A DNA stretch of 64,000 bases, taken from contig JAHDFD010000009.1 of NCBI GenBank assembly GCA_020628375.1, positions 1 through 64,000 on the forward strand. Direction: 5' to 3'. Below the pieces are notes generated by a model. It saw only the letters and a program-made list of their open reading frames with translations, ran no database searches and was not told where the DNA came from. A program made the translations under genes and the position numbers. This document shows, in pieces, positions 18,980-28,405 of this stretch. This DNA comes from Chitinophagales bacterium (lineage in GTDB: Bacteria > Bacteroidota > Bacteroidia > Chitinophagales > UBA2359). The first letter of the stretch is position 1; each line of letters starts with the position of its first letter.

Positions 18980-20572
18980 TTAAAACTTATTCAACATCAA
19001 AGGCTGAGCTCCCACCTGCTGACGGTTAGCAAACCATAGGTTAAAGTCTATATTATTGATGATCATATTGCCATCAGCATCGTGCTTCAGGTATTGTCCA
19101 ATAGCTGCAGAGTTAACTGCCCACTGATTGAAATCAAGATTATTAACCAATCCATTACCATCAAAATCACCACTTACCAAAACTTCTTCACCATTAATTG
19201 TTGTTGTTTGGTTTTCATTCATAGTCATTCCTTCAGCTGTAAAGTCAACCAGATCACCGCTGGCAATTGGCATATCGGTTACAACAGCCAAATGCCCCTT
19301 AGGGTGAACGCTTAAATAGTATTCGCCATCAACAGGCACATCGAATAAAAGATCTGTATTTCCTGCCGGACAAGTTACTGTTCCGTCTCTGTGAACCATA
19401 GCCGCTTTTCTATCCATTACATTTCCTGCCTCATCACGTAAATAAACCATTACCCAATCAACGAATGAAGGTAATATTTCAGGAACCATTTCTATTCCAT
19501 CATAATTAAAAGGTTCAATATTAAAAGGTTGTTGTAATGGTAAATCACCACCATCGTGCATAACATTCTGCATAAATGGTAAGTCTGCTTCCATAAAACC
19601 CTGCATCAATAATTCTATAGATGCAACGAATTTGTCGGCTTCCGGTGAGTTAAAAATATTATCGCTTGGTCCTGCACAATTCGCATCCAGATATTCGTAA
19701 AGCTGTTCAGCATTTTCGATCGTGCTTAAATCTATTTGCTGAATACAATCGTTGTATGTTGTAGCAATAGTTTGTGTATAATCAACTAACTCTTCAAGGT
19801 TAACCGGTAGTTCGTAAGGAAAATCACTGAGCATGCCTTCAAGGTCGAAACCTCCCAAATCTATTCCACCTAATCCGCCTAAAAAGCCAAAATCACCTAA
19901 ATCAAAACCACCTGAACCATTCAATTCCAAACCAGCAAGGTCACCAAGATCATTGAAGTCAATTCCACTAAAGTCGAAGCCCATTGTATTTTCAGGTAAG
20001 AATTCTGTTAGAATATCATCGAAATCAATTTCATCGGGAAGATTTACGTCATCCACAGGAATCAATTCCCAAAGTTGTTCAGGATTCAGCATTTCAAAAT
20101 TCTCAAGCGAAATACCTAAATCTTCAGGATTAATGTCCATTACCAGATCAATACCTTCAAGGTTCGGCTTAATCACCATTCCATCATCAGTGGTAATAAT
20201 ATTCCACTGACTCAAAAGGTCCTGAACTTGCGCGTCGGTACCAACCGCAGCGCCATCTGCTAGCACACCATCAAGCACTTCAAGGAATTTTTCCCCTTCT
20301 ATATCGTTTTCCAGTAATATTTCATAAATACCGTCTCCAACTGGTGCGATGTTCCAGATCTGATCTTCATAATCACCGGGATCAATGTCAACGGCTTCCC
20401 AATTCGACCAGAATGTAGCTGCGAGATTTTTTCCATTCGCTAAATTCTTGATCTGATATTTCCCTGGTTCAATGAATGCATCTGAGCTGGGTAATTGGGC
20501 GTGTAAAGTGGCAGAAATTAATAAACAGGCAAGCAAAAGCATGGCTGTTTGTTTCGTAAAGGTTTTAAACAT
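18980..20572 (-). CDS. Secreted ricin-like lectin protein with C-terminal dockerin-type repeats
   Basis: The start at 20572 (MFKTFTKQTAMLLLACLLISATLHAQ) gives a signal peptide; the ORF extends 19 codons further upstream but these precede it. Residues about 35-175 look like a ricin-type beta-trefoil (YQIKNLANGKNLAA, then EDQIWNIAPVGDG, SQWNII, EQLWELIPV). A low-complexity Gly/Asp/Phe-rich section follows (LGDFGFLGGLGGIDLGGF). Near the C-terminus, GDFDGNGLVNNLDFNQW and DADGNMIINNIDFNLW are two calcium-binding dockerin/EF-hand loops. No catalytic domain is recognised. It may attach to a partner on the cell surface; partner and sugar are unknown. Confidence 0.75.
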   Translation of the reverse strand: MFKTFTKQTAMLLLACLLISATLHAQLPSSDAFIEPGKYQIKNLANGKNLAATFWSNWEAVDIDPGDYEDQIWNIAPVGDGIYEILLENDIEGEKFLEVLDGVLADGAAVGTDAQVQDLLSQWNIITTDDGMVIKPNLEGIDLVMDINPEDLGISLENFEMLNPEQLWELIPVDDVNLPDEIDFDDILTEFLPENTMGFDFSGIDFNDLGDLAGLELNGSGGFDLGDFGFLGGLGGIDLGGFDLEGMLSDFPYELPVNLEELVDYTQTIATTYNDCIQQIDLSTIENAEQLYEYLDANCAGPSDNIFNSPEADKFVASIELLMQGFMEADLPFMQNVMHDGGDLPLQQPFNIEPFNYDGIEMVPEILPSFVDWVMVYLRDEAGNVMDRKAAMVHRDGTVTCPAGNTDLLFDVPVDGEYYLSVHPKGHLAVVTDMPIASGDLVDFTAEGMTMNENQTTTINGEEVLVSGDFDGNGLVNNLDFNQWAVNSAAIGQYLKHDADGNMIINNIDFNLWFANRQQVGAQPLMLNKF

Positions 20573-20780
20573 AAATAAAAAATTATAATAATTAGAAAGC
20601 GTATTTATCTTATACGTGAGCAAAAGCAAATTGGTTGCAAAAGGAAATTAATCGACAATCTGTACTAATAACTTTCAAATGGTTGAAAAAAGTTATACAT
20701 TTATGAGAGAATCGAGCGTACTTCCATTGCCATCGTTTCAATAGTAATACACCATTTTATTTATCACCAAAATTTTTATA

Positions 20781-23700
20781 ATGATACGATTATTATGCTT
20801 TTTAGTGTTTTCCACCACTTTTTTTACACATGCACAGGTAAGTCTGGATTTAGAATTAGTTTGTGATACAGAAGATGTTTGTGGGCAGGAGTTGTGGACA
20901 GGGGAAACTAACTTTTCAAATGGAAAAGTTAATATTTATGTCAATGACATTATTAACTATGAAGATGAACATATTGAAGTCATAGTTATTCAATCCAATA
21001 TCATAAATACTGGAAACTATGAAAACCCTCAGAATCTTGAATTAAATTATGAAAGTGATACTTTGTATAATGGATTAATAAGTTCATCGGACAGTATTCC
21101 ATTCATAATTATAAACGGAATATCAATCTATTCATATCCAGGCTTTAGTTATTCTCTTTCATTTATTTTGAATATTGAAGGTACAGTAACTACACAAACA
21201 ATAGATGTTTTTAAGTTATACGCTTTTGATGAAGATTTTGGCTTTGAAATATTCAGACCAGATTGTTTTGAATATATTGTTGATGAAAATTATGTTTATA
21301 ATGTGCCAGACACCTTTTTTTATTGTAATCAGCAAATTACGAATATAAACGACTTTTGTGGGCAAATACTCAATAATGCTTACATCTTTGATGGGTTATT
21401 TCAAGAGATTCATGCTTTGGTTTTTTCAGACTCAATTCCAAGTAATATTAATGCTCCTGAAGCAAACAATCATTATGTTGGTATGCTTCCCGAAATGCAA
21501 TTTATTGATGAATCTTCCTTTCAAAGCAACAATTATTATGTGAAGTTATACCTCTATAATATAGACTGTTGGTCATTTGAATGTGAGGAACAAATATGGT
21601 ACGAAGAAATACCCGAAGCCCAGATTATTCCTATTATTCAGGCTCAAATTTGTGAAGAACCAGATATTGATTTAGATTTCTCTATAAGCTGTATTTCTGA
21701 AAATTATTGTGCTTATGATTTTTGGAATGAAAGGGATCTTAGTGTTTATCTGAATACCGTAAATGGTAGTAATACAGATAGTGTAGAACTTACCATCATC
21801 ATTCCTGATGAAGCTGGTATTTCCTCTATAGAAATGGATCACTATACTGCTGAACCCAATTTTTACAACTGGCTGGCAAAAACTGATACACTTTATCATG
21901 GAAAAGTGCTTCCTTCTGATGAATTATCCTTATTTGACTATGTTTTTTACTCTTACGAAATCAATAATATAAGAGGGGGAGAGTTTGTTTATTTTCATGC
22001 TGAAAAAGATGGACAAACGGCTGTTTATCAAATGGTTTTAAAACCTTCCAGATTAGGTGTAAATCCTCGAAAACATGAACTTCCCTGTGAAGAATCTGTA
22101 AGTGCTGATGTAAAAGTTATTCATAATTTTCCAGATACTTTAGAATATTGTGGTTTAAACGATCTAGAATTTTGTATGGTTACTTACCCTGGTGGTAGTG
22201 TAATAGACCCTACCTCTACTAGTTCATATTTACTTGTATTTGAAGAAGAAAATGCACCTGAATATATTGGAAAATTTGGTCACACTTATGGGAGTGAATA
22301 TACCCCACAAAATCATATTCCTTATGAACAATTACCATTCATGCATAAAGTTGAAAATTGGGCTTTTGAAGGTAACGAAGTGAAGAAAGTTTATAAATAT
22401 CAATACATTGAAGATTATGACCATGTATCAGGTAATTTTTTGAGTGGTTACCAAAGAGTTAGTGAGTTCGAATCGTTTCATATTAAACTTAGTAGCAATA
22501 TTTATTATGAAATATTACCAGCCATTACTCCTTGTTTTTTTGAACCTATAGTTACTTTACCTAATGGTGAGAATATGTCCATATCCTATTTTTTAGATCC
22601 TAATACAAACGACATAGTTCCATTTTCAGAATTTGATGGCTTACTAGAAACATTGGTTAATTCAAGTGGATGTGATTCTTTATTTTATACTCCTATAATA
22701 CTAAATGCTGCTTGTATGATTGATGAAAGTTCTATAAATTTTTCAGAGACTACTATTGAAGATGGTATTGATGGATTAATATTAGAAGTTCCTTCTATAG
22801 ATGAACTTTACCAAGAAGGTTTTAATATAACATTTACATGGCTAACAGATATTCAACCTATTTCACCTTCACAAAACATAATTGTTAATGAACCTGACGT
22901 TTATATCTTAGTTGTAAGTGTTGAAGGTTACGAAGTAGACTATATAATAGAATATATTATTACTGACTGTGATCTTAATTCAGATGAGACTTTATTAGCA
23001 CCTTTAAGCGCCTGCGAACCAATCAGCATAGGCGGAGAGGATTATGAAACAGTTGGCGAATATGAATACATTCAGGAACTCACTAACCAATATGGTTGCG
23101 ATTCTATTGTAAGCCAAATCATTAATATTCACGCTCCCGACGAAATAGTATTATCGCTTGTTGAAAGTTGTGAAGCCGTTACCATTAATGATGAGACTTA
23201 CAATACTCCCGGAACTTACGAACATATACAGAACTTGAATAACCAATACGGTTGCGATTCGATCGTAACGCAAGAAATTACTATCCTTCTGGAAGACGAA
23301 GTCATATTAGCACCTTTAAGTGCATGCGAAACGCTCACCATTGATAATGCTACTTATGATATTCCTGGTGAATACGAATATACACAAATTTATACCAATC
23401 AATATGGTTGTGATTCGGTTACCTGGCAACTAATAGAGGTTTTTCCTCAACCAGAAATTAGTATCAACGAAGGAAATGATACCATTTTCGCAACTGAAGA
23501 AATGATTTTATTGGAAGCATTTTATGAAAACGGTTTTATTGTTTGGTCAAACGGTGAATCAAACAATGTAATTATCGTTTCAGAAAGTGGAAATTATGAG
23601 GTAGTTCTTAGTGATGACAATTCTTGTGGGAACACTGCCACTGTTTATGTCGATTTCTCCATAGTGAATCGACAAACTCCACCTTGGGCAACAGCCATTC

Positions 23701-23918
23701 AATTATTCCCCAACCCTGCAAGTGATTTTTGTAACATAAGTAATATTCCGGCTTCAGTACAAAATATTAAGGTTTATACGATTGATGGAAAAATTATAGA
23801 AGAAATTATTCCCGAAGAAAGTATAAAGATCAATACTTTTGATTGGAGAACGGGCTGTTATTTTATTCAATTTATTTCTGATAATCAACAGTTCTCTAAG
23901 CGAATTATCAAATATTGA
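20781..23918 (+). CDS. Large secreted T9SS cargo protein with three internal repeats
   Basis: A signal peptide (MIRLLCFLVFSTTFFTHAQ) starts the protein. The last 75 residues are a type A T9SS sorting domain: LFPNPASDFCNI, IKVYTIDGKIIEE, GCYFIQFISDNQQFSKRIIKY, so it is exported through the type IX system and probably surface-anchored. About residues 735-890 contain three copies of a roughly 50-residue unit with a conserved NQYGCDSI and preceding Y(E/T)xxGEYEYxQ, found in Bacteroidota surface proteins. The rest is beta-rich and unrecognised, with two similar cysteine-containing halves near the N-terminus. It is transcribed towards a shared bidirectional terminator. Confidence 0.85.
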   Translation: MIRLLCFLVFSTTFFTHAQVSLDLELVCDTEDVCGQELWTGETNFSNGKVNIYVNDIINYEDEHIEVIVIQSNIINTGNYENPQNLELNYESDTLYNGLISSSDSIPFIIINGISIYSYPGFSYSLSFILNIEGTVTTQTIDVFKLYAFDEDFGFEIFRPDCFEYIVDENYVYNVPDTFFYCNQQITNINDFCGQILNNAYIFDGLFQEIHALVFSDSIPSNINAPEANNHYVGMLPEMQFIDESSFQSNNYYVKLYLYNIDCWSFECEEQIWYEEIPEAQIIPIIQAQICEEPDIDLDFSISCISENYCAYDFWNERDLSVYLNTVNGSNTDSVELTIIIPDEAGISSIEMDHYTAEPNFYNWLAKTDTLYHGKVLPSDELSLFDYVFYSYEINNIRGGEFVYFHAEKDGQTAVYQMVLKPSRLGVNPRKHELPCEESVSADVKVIHNFPDTLEYCGLNDLEFCMVTYPGGSVIDPTSTSSYLLVFEEENAPEYIGKFGHTYGSEYTPQNHIPYEQLPFMHKVENWAFEGNEVKKVYKYQYIEDYDHVSGNFLSGYQRVSEFESFHIKLSSNIYYEILPAITPCFFEPIVTLPNGENMSISYFLDPNTNDIVPFSEFDGLLETLVNSSGCDSLFYTPIILNAACMIDESSINFSETTIEDGIDGLILEVPSIDELYQEGFNITFTWLTDIQPISPSQNIIVNEPDVYILVVSVEGYEVDYIIEYIITDCDLNSDETLLAPLSACEPISIGGEDYETVGEYEYIQELTNQYGCDSIVSQIINIHAPDEIVLSLVESCEAVTINDETYNTPGTYEHIQNLNNQYGCDSIVTQEITILLEDEVILAPLSACETLTIDNATYDIPGEYEYTQIYTNQYGCDSVTWQLIEVFPQPEISINEGNDTIFATEEMILLEAFYENGFIVWSNGESNNVIIVSESGNYEVVLSDDNSCGNTATVYVDFSIVNRQTPPWATAIQLFPNPASDFCNISNIPASVQNIKVYTIDGKIIEEIIPEESIKINTFDWRTGCYFIQFISDNQQFSKRIIKY

Positions 23919-23940
23919 TTTGTTCAGATGATACAAACAA

Positions 23941-23967
23941 AAAGCGCAGGCGTAATGCCTGCGCTTT
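23941..23967. terminator. Bidirectional terminator hairpin
   Basis: An 11-bp perfect stem (AAAGCGCAGGC with GCCTGCGCTTT) and a 5-base loop lie between two convergent genes, the T9SS cargo gene and the acidic lipoprotein gene. A-rich sequence on the left and T on the right let it serve both strands. Confidence 0.85.
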
Positions 23968-24023
23968 AAGCTATTCTCCCATCTTGTGTTTACGATCAAT
24001 CTTCTGTTTATAAGCACCAAATC

Positions 24024-24845
24024 CTATCCATCTGTCCCATCGTCTTCGTCTGTTCCTTCATCATCTTCCTCGTCATCTTCCTCTTCTTCGTCATTCTCGT
24101 CCTCATCTTCATCCTCTTCGTCTTTATCGCAATCTCCATGACCATTTTCGCAGTCATCACCATCTCCTTCGCAAGGGTGTTCTTCATAACACATATCTAA
24201 AATTTCATCAAAATCTTCTTCACTCTCTATAGTAATTGTACCGTCTTCTGTAATTATATCAAATGGAAATATCAAACTAGGTTCTTCAGCATCTTCTCCA
24301 TTTATCTCAAAGTAATCATCAATGGCATCTTCAATTTCATCTTCCGAATTAAAGGTCATTGTGGTTCCATCGGGGAAGCTGATCGAAAAAGGAAATATAT
24401 ATTCAAAACAATCTTCCAGTTCCTCAAATTCGTCTCCATAACAATCTTCTAAAAGATCTTCTAAATCATCATCTGAATTAAGTGTACCACTTGTTCCATC
24501 TTCATAACTAACAGTTACCGGATATACCAAACTTGGCTCTTCCTCTTCATCATCATAATTGCTATACCATTCTTCTATCGCAACAAAAAGGTCTTCATCG
24601 CTATTAAGGGTAAGCGTACTACCATCGGGATAAAGTACATCGATCGGATAAGCAAAAGTGAAACAGTCCAGTTCATCAAAGTTTGAAACACCTTGTTGAG
24701 CTGCTGCATTCCTTCCAAGATCGCTAAATGAAAAAGCAGTACTCAGATCAGAAGTATCATTAATATCAGGGCTGAGTTCTTCTTTGCTACAAGAAGCTAA
24801 GAATAATAAGAAAGCTAGGAAAAAAAAGCTCTTTAAAAACTTCAT
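24024..24845 (-). CDS. Very acidic lipoprotein with four repeated beta-like units
   Basis: The signal ends in LASCSKEE, a lipobox. The mature protein contains four copies of a roughly 45-residue unit that alternate in two types: CFTFAYPIDVLYPDGSTLTL..., SLVYPVTVSYEDGTSGTLNS..., CFEYIFPFSISFPDGTTMTF..., SLIFPFDIITEDGTITIES. Each unit has a 'YP(V/I)xVxYxDG(T/S)' strand pair and a following acidic helix with a conserved cysteine. The last 50 residues are almost entirely Asp and Glu. I do not recognise the family. The acidic tail may bind calcium or other cations; this is inference. Confidence 0.8.
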   Translation of the reverse strand: MKFLKSFFFLAFLLFLASCSKEELSPDINDTSDLSTAFSFSDLGRNAAAQQGVSNFDELDCFTFAYPIDVLYPDGSTLTLNSDEDLFVAIEEWYSNYDDEEEEPSLVYPVTVSYEDGTSGTLNSDDDLEDLLEDCYGDEFEELEDCFEYIFPFSISFPDGTTMTFNSEDEIEDAIDDYFEINGEDAEEPSLIFPFDIITEDGTITIESEEDFDEILDMCYEEHPCEGDGDDCENGHGDCDKDEEDEDEDENDEEEEDDEEDDEGTDEDDGTDG

Positions 24846-25253
24846 TTAAAAAAATTTAGGTTAGAAAAATTTTTGTGTGTTTTCATCATTTACATCAGCT
24901 AGCATCGAATAATTGATGAATTTTGCACAAATAATTGCTGACTTATTCAGTACAGCTTTTAGTAGAACTTCAGCTTATAGATTATCCTTTTCATAATAGA
25001 ACAAGCAACTATTATTTTACCCTACCTTAAAATTCTTTTTTTTATTTTTTTATTTTTCGACCGAATTTTGATGCTTCCTTCATTACAAGTATGAACCAAA
25101 AGAAATCGTTAATATTTACCTTACAGACCACTTAGAATACCATTCAGCAGAAATGTATTGTATCTACTTAAATATATATGAGCTAAAACACTTATTTTTG
25201 CACCCGTTTTAAGGGCATTTTGCCATTTTAATTAAATATTAATAGCAAAAAAT
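24846..25253. other. 408-bp intergenic region upstream of sucD
   Basis: This divergent gap holds promoters for the acidic lipoprotein and sucD. It is very AT-rich, with a long T run around 25029-25060. A good -7 box for sucD lies at 25193. I see no small ORF, repeat or RNA structure. Confidence 0.5.
25193..25200 (+). promoter_or_regulatory. -7 promoter box of sucD (TATTTTTG)
   Basis: TATTTTTG followed by CACCC matches the Bacteroidota -7 element 54 bases before the sucD start. The -33 box is not obvious. Confidence 0.55.
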
Positions 25254-26129
25254 ATGGCTGTTTTAGTAGGTAAAGATTCTAAAGTTCTCGTACAGGGAAT
25301 TACTGGTTCAGAGGGAACCTTTCATGCTTCACAGATGATCGAATATGGAACAAATGTAGTTGGTGGTGTAACACCTAGAAAAGGAGGGCAAACACACCTT
25401 GATCGTCCAGTTTTCAACAGTGTTGCCGAAGCGGTTAAAGAAACCAGTGCTGATGTATCTATTATTTTCGTTCCACCTGCTTTCGCTGCCGATGCTATTA
25501 TGGAGGCTGCTGCTGCAGGAATTAAAGTAATTATCTGTATTACCGAAGGTATTCCTGTTCAGGATATGGTTAAAGCAAAAGCATTCATTAAAGATTACGA
25601 CTGTACTTTGGTAGGACCGAATTGTCCAGGTGTAATTACTCCAGGTGAAGCTAAGGTTGGTATTATGCCGGGTTTTGTATTCAACCAAGGTAGAATTGGT
25701 ATTGTTTCAAAGTCTGGAACATTGACTTACGAAGCCGCTGACCAGATCGTTAAAGCAGGCTTAGGTATTTCAACAGCAATTGGTATTGGCGGTGATCCTA
25801 TTATCGGAACACCAACCAAAGAGGCGGTAGAATTACTAATGAACGACCCAGATACTGACGCCATTGTAATGATCGGAGAAATAGGAGGAAACTACGAGGC
25901 TTTAGCTTCAGAATATATTAAAAGCACTGGAAATAAAAAGCCTGTTGTAGGATTTATCGCTGGACAAACCGCACCTAAAGGCCGTACAATGGGGCACGCA
26001 GGTGCAATCGTTGGCGGACATGACGACACAGCTGAAGCGAAAATGAAAATTATGGCTGAATGTGGTATTCACGTAGTTGATTCTCCGGGAGAGATCGGAG
26101 AAACAATGGCACGTGTATTAAAAGGCTAA
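25254..26129 (+). CDS. sucD: Succinyl-CoA ligase, alpha subunit
   Basis: SucD with SucC converts succinyl-CoA to succinate with formation of ATP or GTP in the TCA cycle. The CoA-binding Rossmann motif is [15 protein letters not shown] and the phosphorylated histidine is His248 in [13 protein letters not shown]. The length of 291 is usual. sucC is not next to it, which is common in Bacteroidota. The DUF1015 gene follows 73 bases later, behind two palindromes. Confidence 0.96.
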   Translation: MAVLVGKDSKVLVQGITGSEGTFHASQMIEYGTNVVGGVTPRKGGQTHLDRPVFNSVAEAVKETSADVSIIFVPPAFAADAIMEAAAAGIKVIICITEGIPVQDMVKAKAFIKDYDCTLVGPNCPGVITPGEAKVGIMPGFVFNQGRIGIVSKSGTLTYEAADQIVKAGLGISTAIGIGGDPIIGTPTKEAVELLMNDPDTDAIVMIGEIGGNYEALASEYIKSTGNKKPVVGFIAGQTAPKGRTMGHAGAIVGGHDDTAEAKMKIMAECGIHVVDSPGEIGETMARVLKG

Positions 26130-26130
26130 T

Positions 26131-26189
26131 ATTCGTTTAAACGAATATCTTCAAACCTTGAAGGTCTATTAGACCTTCAAGGTTTGAAA
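26131..26189. repeat. Two adjacent palindromes after sucD
   Basis: TATTCGTTTAAACGAATA (26131-26148) is a perfect 18-base palindrome. It is followed by an 18-bp perfect stem (26151-26168 with 26172-26189, arm TTCAAACCTTGAAGGTCT) with a 3-base loop and then eight A's. The ACCTTCAAGGT word also appears in the hairpin at 18925. It may act as a terminator or as a dispersed palindrome. Confidence 0.65.
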
Positions 26190-26202
26190 AAAAATTATAG
26201 CA

Positions 26203-27447
26203 ATGGCAAAAATTAAAGCATTTAAGGCATTTCGTCCTGCAGATAATCTGGTAGAAAAAGTAGCTTCTCGTCCCTACGATGTATTGAACAGCGAAGAAGC
26301 CAGAGAAGAAGCCCATGGCAATGAACATTCTTTCCTTCGTATTATTAAATCAGAGATCGAATTTCCTAAAGGACAAGATCAATATGCTAAGGAAGTATAT
26401 GAAAAAGCAAAAGAAATGTTCAGCGCTTTTGTAGATAAGGGTACACTTGTTCAGGACGAAGATGACTTCATTTACATTTATCGCCTTAAGATGGGCGCCA
26501 TTGAGCAAACTGGTATTGTTGCACTTTCTTCAGTGGAAGATTACTGGGATGATATTATTAAAAAACACGAATTTACCCGTCCCGAAAAGGAAATAGATCG
26601 AATTACCCATATTAAAACCTCAGGTATTCAGTCAGGACCGGTCTTTCTTGCTTATAGAAACCACGAAACAATAGATGGCTTAATAGCTGATTATGCCGCA
26701 AATAATCAGCCTGTTTACGATTTTGATGCAGGCGACGGTGTACAACATATCTTGTGGGTAGTTTCTGAAGTAGAACTGGTGAATAGAATCGTTGCTTTGT
26801 TTGATTGGGAAATCCCTGCTACCTATATAGCTGACGGACACCACAGAGCTGCCTCTTCATCGAAAGTTGGTAAGGCTTTAGCAGAAGCGAATAGTGAACA
26901 TACCGGAAAAGAAGCCTATAATTGGTTTTTAAGCGTACTTTTTCCAGATAATCAATTATCGATCATCGATTATAATCGCTTGGTAAAAGATTTGAACGGC
27001 TTATCGAATGAAGCTTTCTTAGAAAAACTAAACGATAATTTCCTGATTGAAGAAAAAACAGCTGCTTTCAAACCTGAACAAGCATTGGATTTTGGTATGT
27101 ATTTATCTGGAAAATGGTACAAACTAACTGTTAAAGAAGGAAAATACAATACAGAACATCCGGTTAAATTGCTAGACACCTATGTATTGCACGAAAACCT
27201 ATTTGAACCAATTCTGGGAATCGAAGATCAGCGTAAAAGTAAACGTATCGATTTTGTTGGCGGTATTCGAGGAATGAAAGAATTGGAACGAAGAGTAGAT
27301 AATGGAGAAATGGCTGCAGCATTCTCTATTTTCCCGGTGAGCATTTCACAGCTTTTTGCAGTTGCTGATTCAGGTGAAGTAATGCCTCCAAAATCTACTT
27401 GGTTTGAACCAAAACTACGAAGTGGTTTATTGGTTCATAAGTTTTGA
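26203..27447 (+). CDS. DUF1015 family protein
   Basis: The opening residues (AKIKAFKAFRPADNLVEKVASRPYDVL) and the internal motif YIADGHHRAASS are diagnostic for DUF1015, a widely conserved but uncharacterised family. The HxxHR-like DGHHR and the neighbouring conserved residues suggest a catalytic or metal site. No signal peptide is present. The length of 414 is normal. It follows sucD and is ended by a hairpin terminator. Confidence 0.9.
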   Translation: MAKIKAFKAFRPADNLVEKVASRPYDVLNSEEAREEAHGNEHSFLRIIKSEIEFPKGQDQYAKEVYEKAKEMFSAFVDKGTLVQDEDDFIYIYRLKMGAIEQTGIVALSSVEDYWDDIIKKHEFTRPEKEIDRITHIKTSGIQSGPVFLAYRNHETIDGLIADYAANNQPVYDFDAGDGVQHILWVVSEVELVNRIVALFDWEIPATYIADGHHRAASSSKVGKALAEANSEHTGKEAYNWFLSVLFPDNQLSIIDYNRLVKDLNGLSNEAFLEKLNDNFLIEEKTAAFKPEQALDFGMYLSGKWYKLTVKEGKYNTEHPVKLLDTYVLHENLFEPILGIEDQRKSKRIDFVGGIRGMKELERRVDNGEMAAAFSIFPVSISQLFAVADSGEVMPPKSTWFEPKLRSGLLVHKF

Positions 27448-27453
27448 TTTCTC

Positions 27454-27495
27454 AGAGTATGTTTAAAAATAATTTAAAACATACTCTAATTTTTT
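27454..27495 (+). terminator. Terminator after DUF1015 gene
   Basis: An 11-bp stem (AGAGTATGTTT with AAACATACTCT) closes an AT-rich loop of 12 bases and is followed by AATTTTTTA. It lies 6 bases after the stop codon. Confidence 0.75.
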
Positions 27496-27551
27496 ATCAG
27501 AAGCCTATTGATTTCACTTTCGTCCAAATATTAGTACAAAATGTGCTTTAT

Positions 27552-28310
27552 TCATTTTAGCACTGTACTATAGTCAGCTTTGTTCTTTTTAGTTTTTCCC
27601 CAGGCAATTACTTTCACTCCTGCTGAATAGTGGACTTTATTTGGTTGATTATTTATCATTCTTTTAAATCTTGGATAATTTATCTCAAGTCTTTCTAAAT
27701 CAAGTTCATTGATTTGCCATTCCAAATGATGGATCTCAAACTCATTGATCGAATCATCAGTATCTTGAAAAAGAGCGTACCTTTCGGTCAACCATTTATC
27801 TAATGCTGTCTTTTTCGCCAATTCTCTCCCAATTCTAAATTCGATATCAAGTTTATCATTAAATTCAGAATTACTGGATAAATACTTCCGATCAGTCCTT
27901 ATAATTTCTGAAAATCTGTATGGTAATTCTGAAATTCCTTTAGCTACCTTACAAGATAGCTTCTTTCCACCTTCTATACTCAAGAAATAAACACCCGTTT
28001 TATTATTAGACTTTATATAAGTTCGAATATTTATTTCGTCAAAATCTGATATAGGAGGAAAAGAAGGCAAGTATTTATATCTTATTTTTTCCATTGTAAA
28101 TGCAACAATAGAAATCCATGGCTTACCATCAAAAAGATCGATCTCCAATTCTTTCGGAACAAATTTTTTCAACTCATTAAGGTCAACCTCATAATGAAGA
28201 AAAATTGCATTATTCCACTCTTGGTAAAACTTCCAACCATCGGCAGGTATTTCCCCAAACCTGTGTTTTGTAGTATTTAATATTTCTTGAATTGACATTT
28301 TTCCAATCAA
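27552..28310 (-). CDS. DUF2071 family protein (YqjF-like)
   Basis: The sequence HYEVDLNELKKFVPKELEID, then GKPWISIVAFTMEKIRYK and YFLSIEGGKKLSC, follows the DUF2071 pattern of an uncharacterised cytoplasmic family with an acetoacetate-decarboxylase-like fold. There is a second ATG four codons in (28298) that could be the true start. It lies between converging DUF1015 and diverging M23 peptidase genes and is transcribed on its own. The function is not known. Confidence 0.8.
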   Translation of the reverse strand: MIGKMSIQEILNTTKHRFGEIPADGWKFYQEWNNAIFLHYEVDLNELKKFVPKELEIDLFDGKPWISIVAFTMEKIRYKYLPSFPPISDFDEINIRTYIKSNNKTGVYFLSIEGGKKLSCKVAKGISELPYRFSEIIRTDRKYLSSNSEFNDKLDIEFRIGRELAKKTALDKWLTERYALFQDTDDSINEFEIHHLEWQINELDLERLEINYPRFKRMINNQPNKVHYSAGVKVIAWGKTKKNKADYSTVLK

Positions 28311-28381
28311 CTAAAATCGAATATAATGTTTTTTAACTGTAAAATAAGAAAGTTAATCTTTCGGAGTTAATAGAGTATAAT

Positions 28382-28389
28382 TAATTTTG
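28382..28389 (+). promoter_or_regulatory. -7 promoter box of the M23 peptidase operon (TAATTTTG)
   Basis: TAATTTTG followed by CAGCAC matches the Bacteroidota -7 consensus 17 bases upstream of the ATG, implying a very short leader. Confidence 0.55.
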
Positions 28390-28405
28390 CAGCACTTTTA
28401 AACAA

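Noticed and set aside
19833..20210. Plus-strand ORF rich in Pro, Ser and Lys inside the ricin/dockerin gene
   Set aside because: Its periodic composition is the antisense of the Gly/Asp/Leu-rich repeats of the real gene.
23754..24020. Minus-strand ORF across the bidirectional terminator
   Set aside because: It spans the strong hairpin and the T9SS domain of the opposite gene, so it is not a real gene.
26137..26328. Minus-strand ORF at the start of the DUF1015 gene
   Set aside because: It covers the palindromes and the DUF1015 N-terminus, which is firmly assigned.
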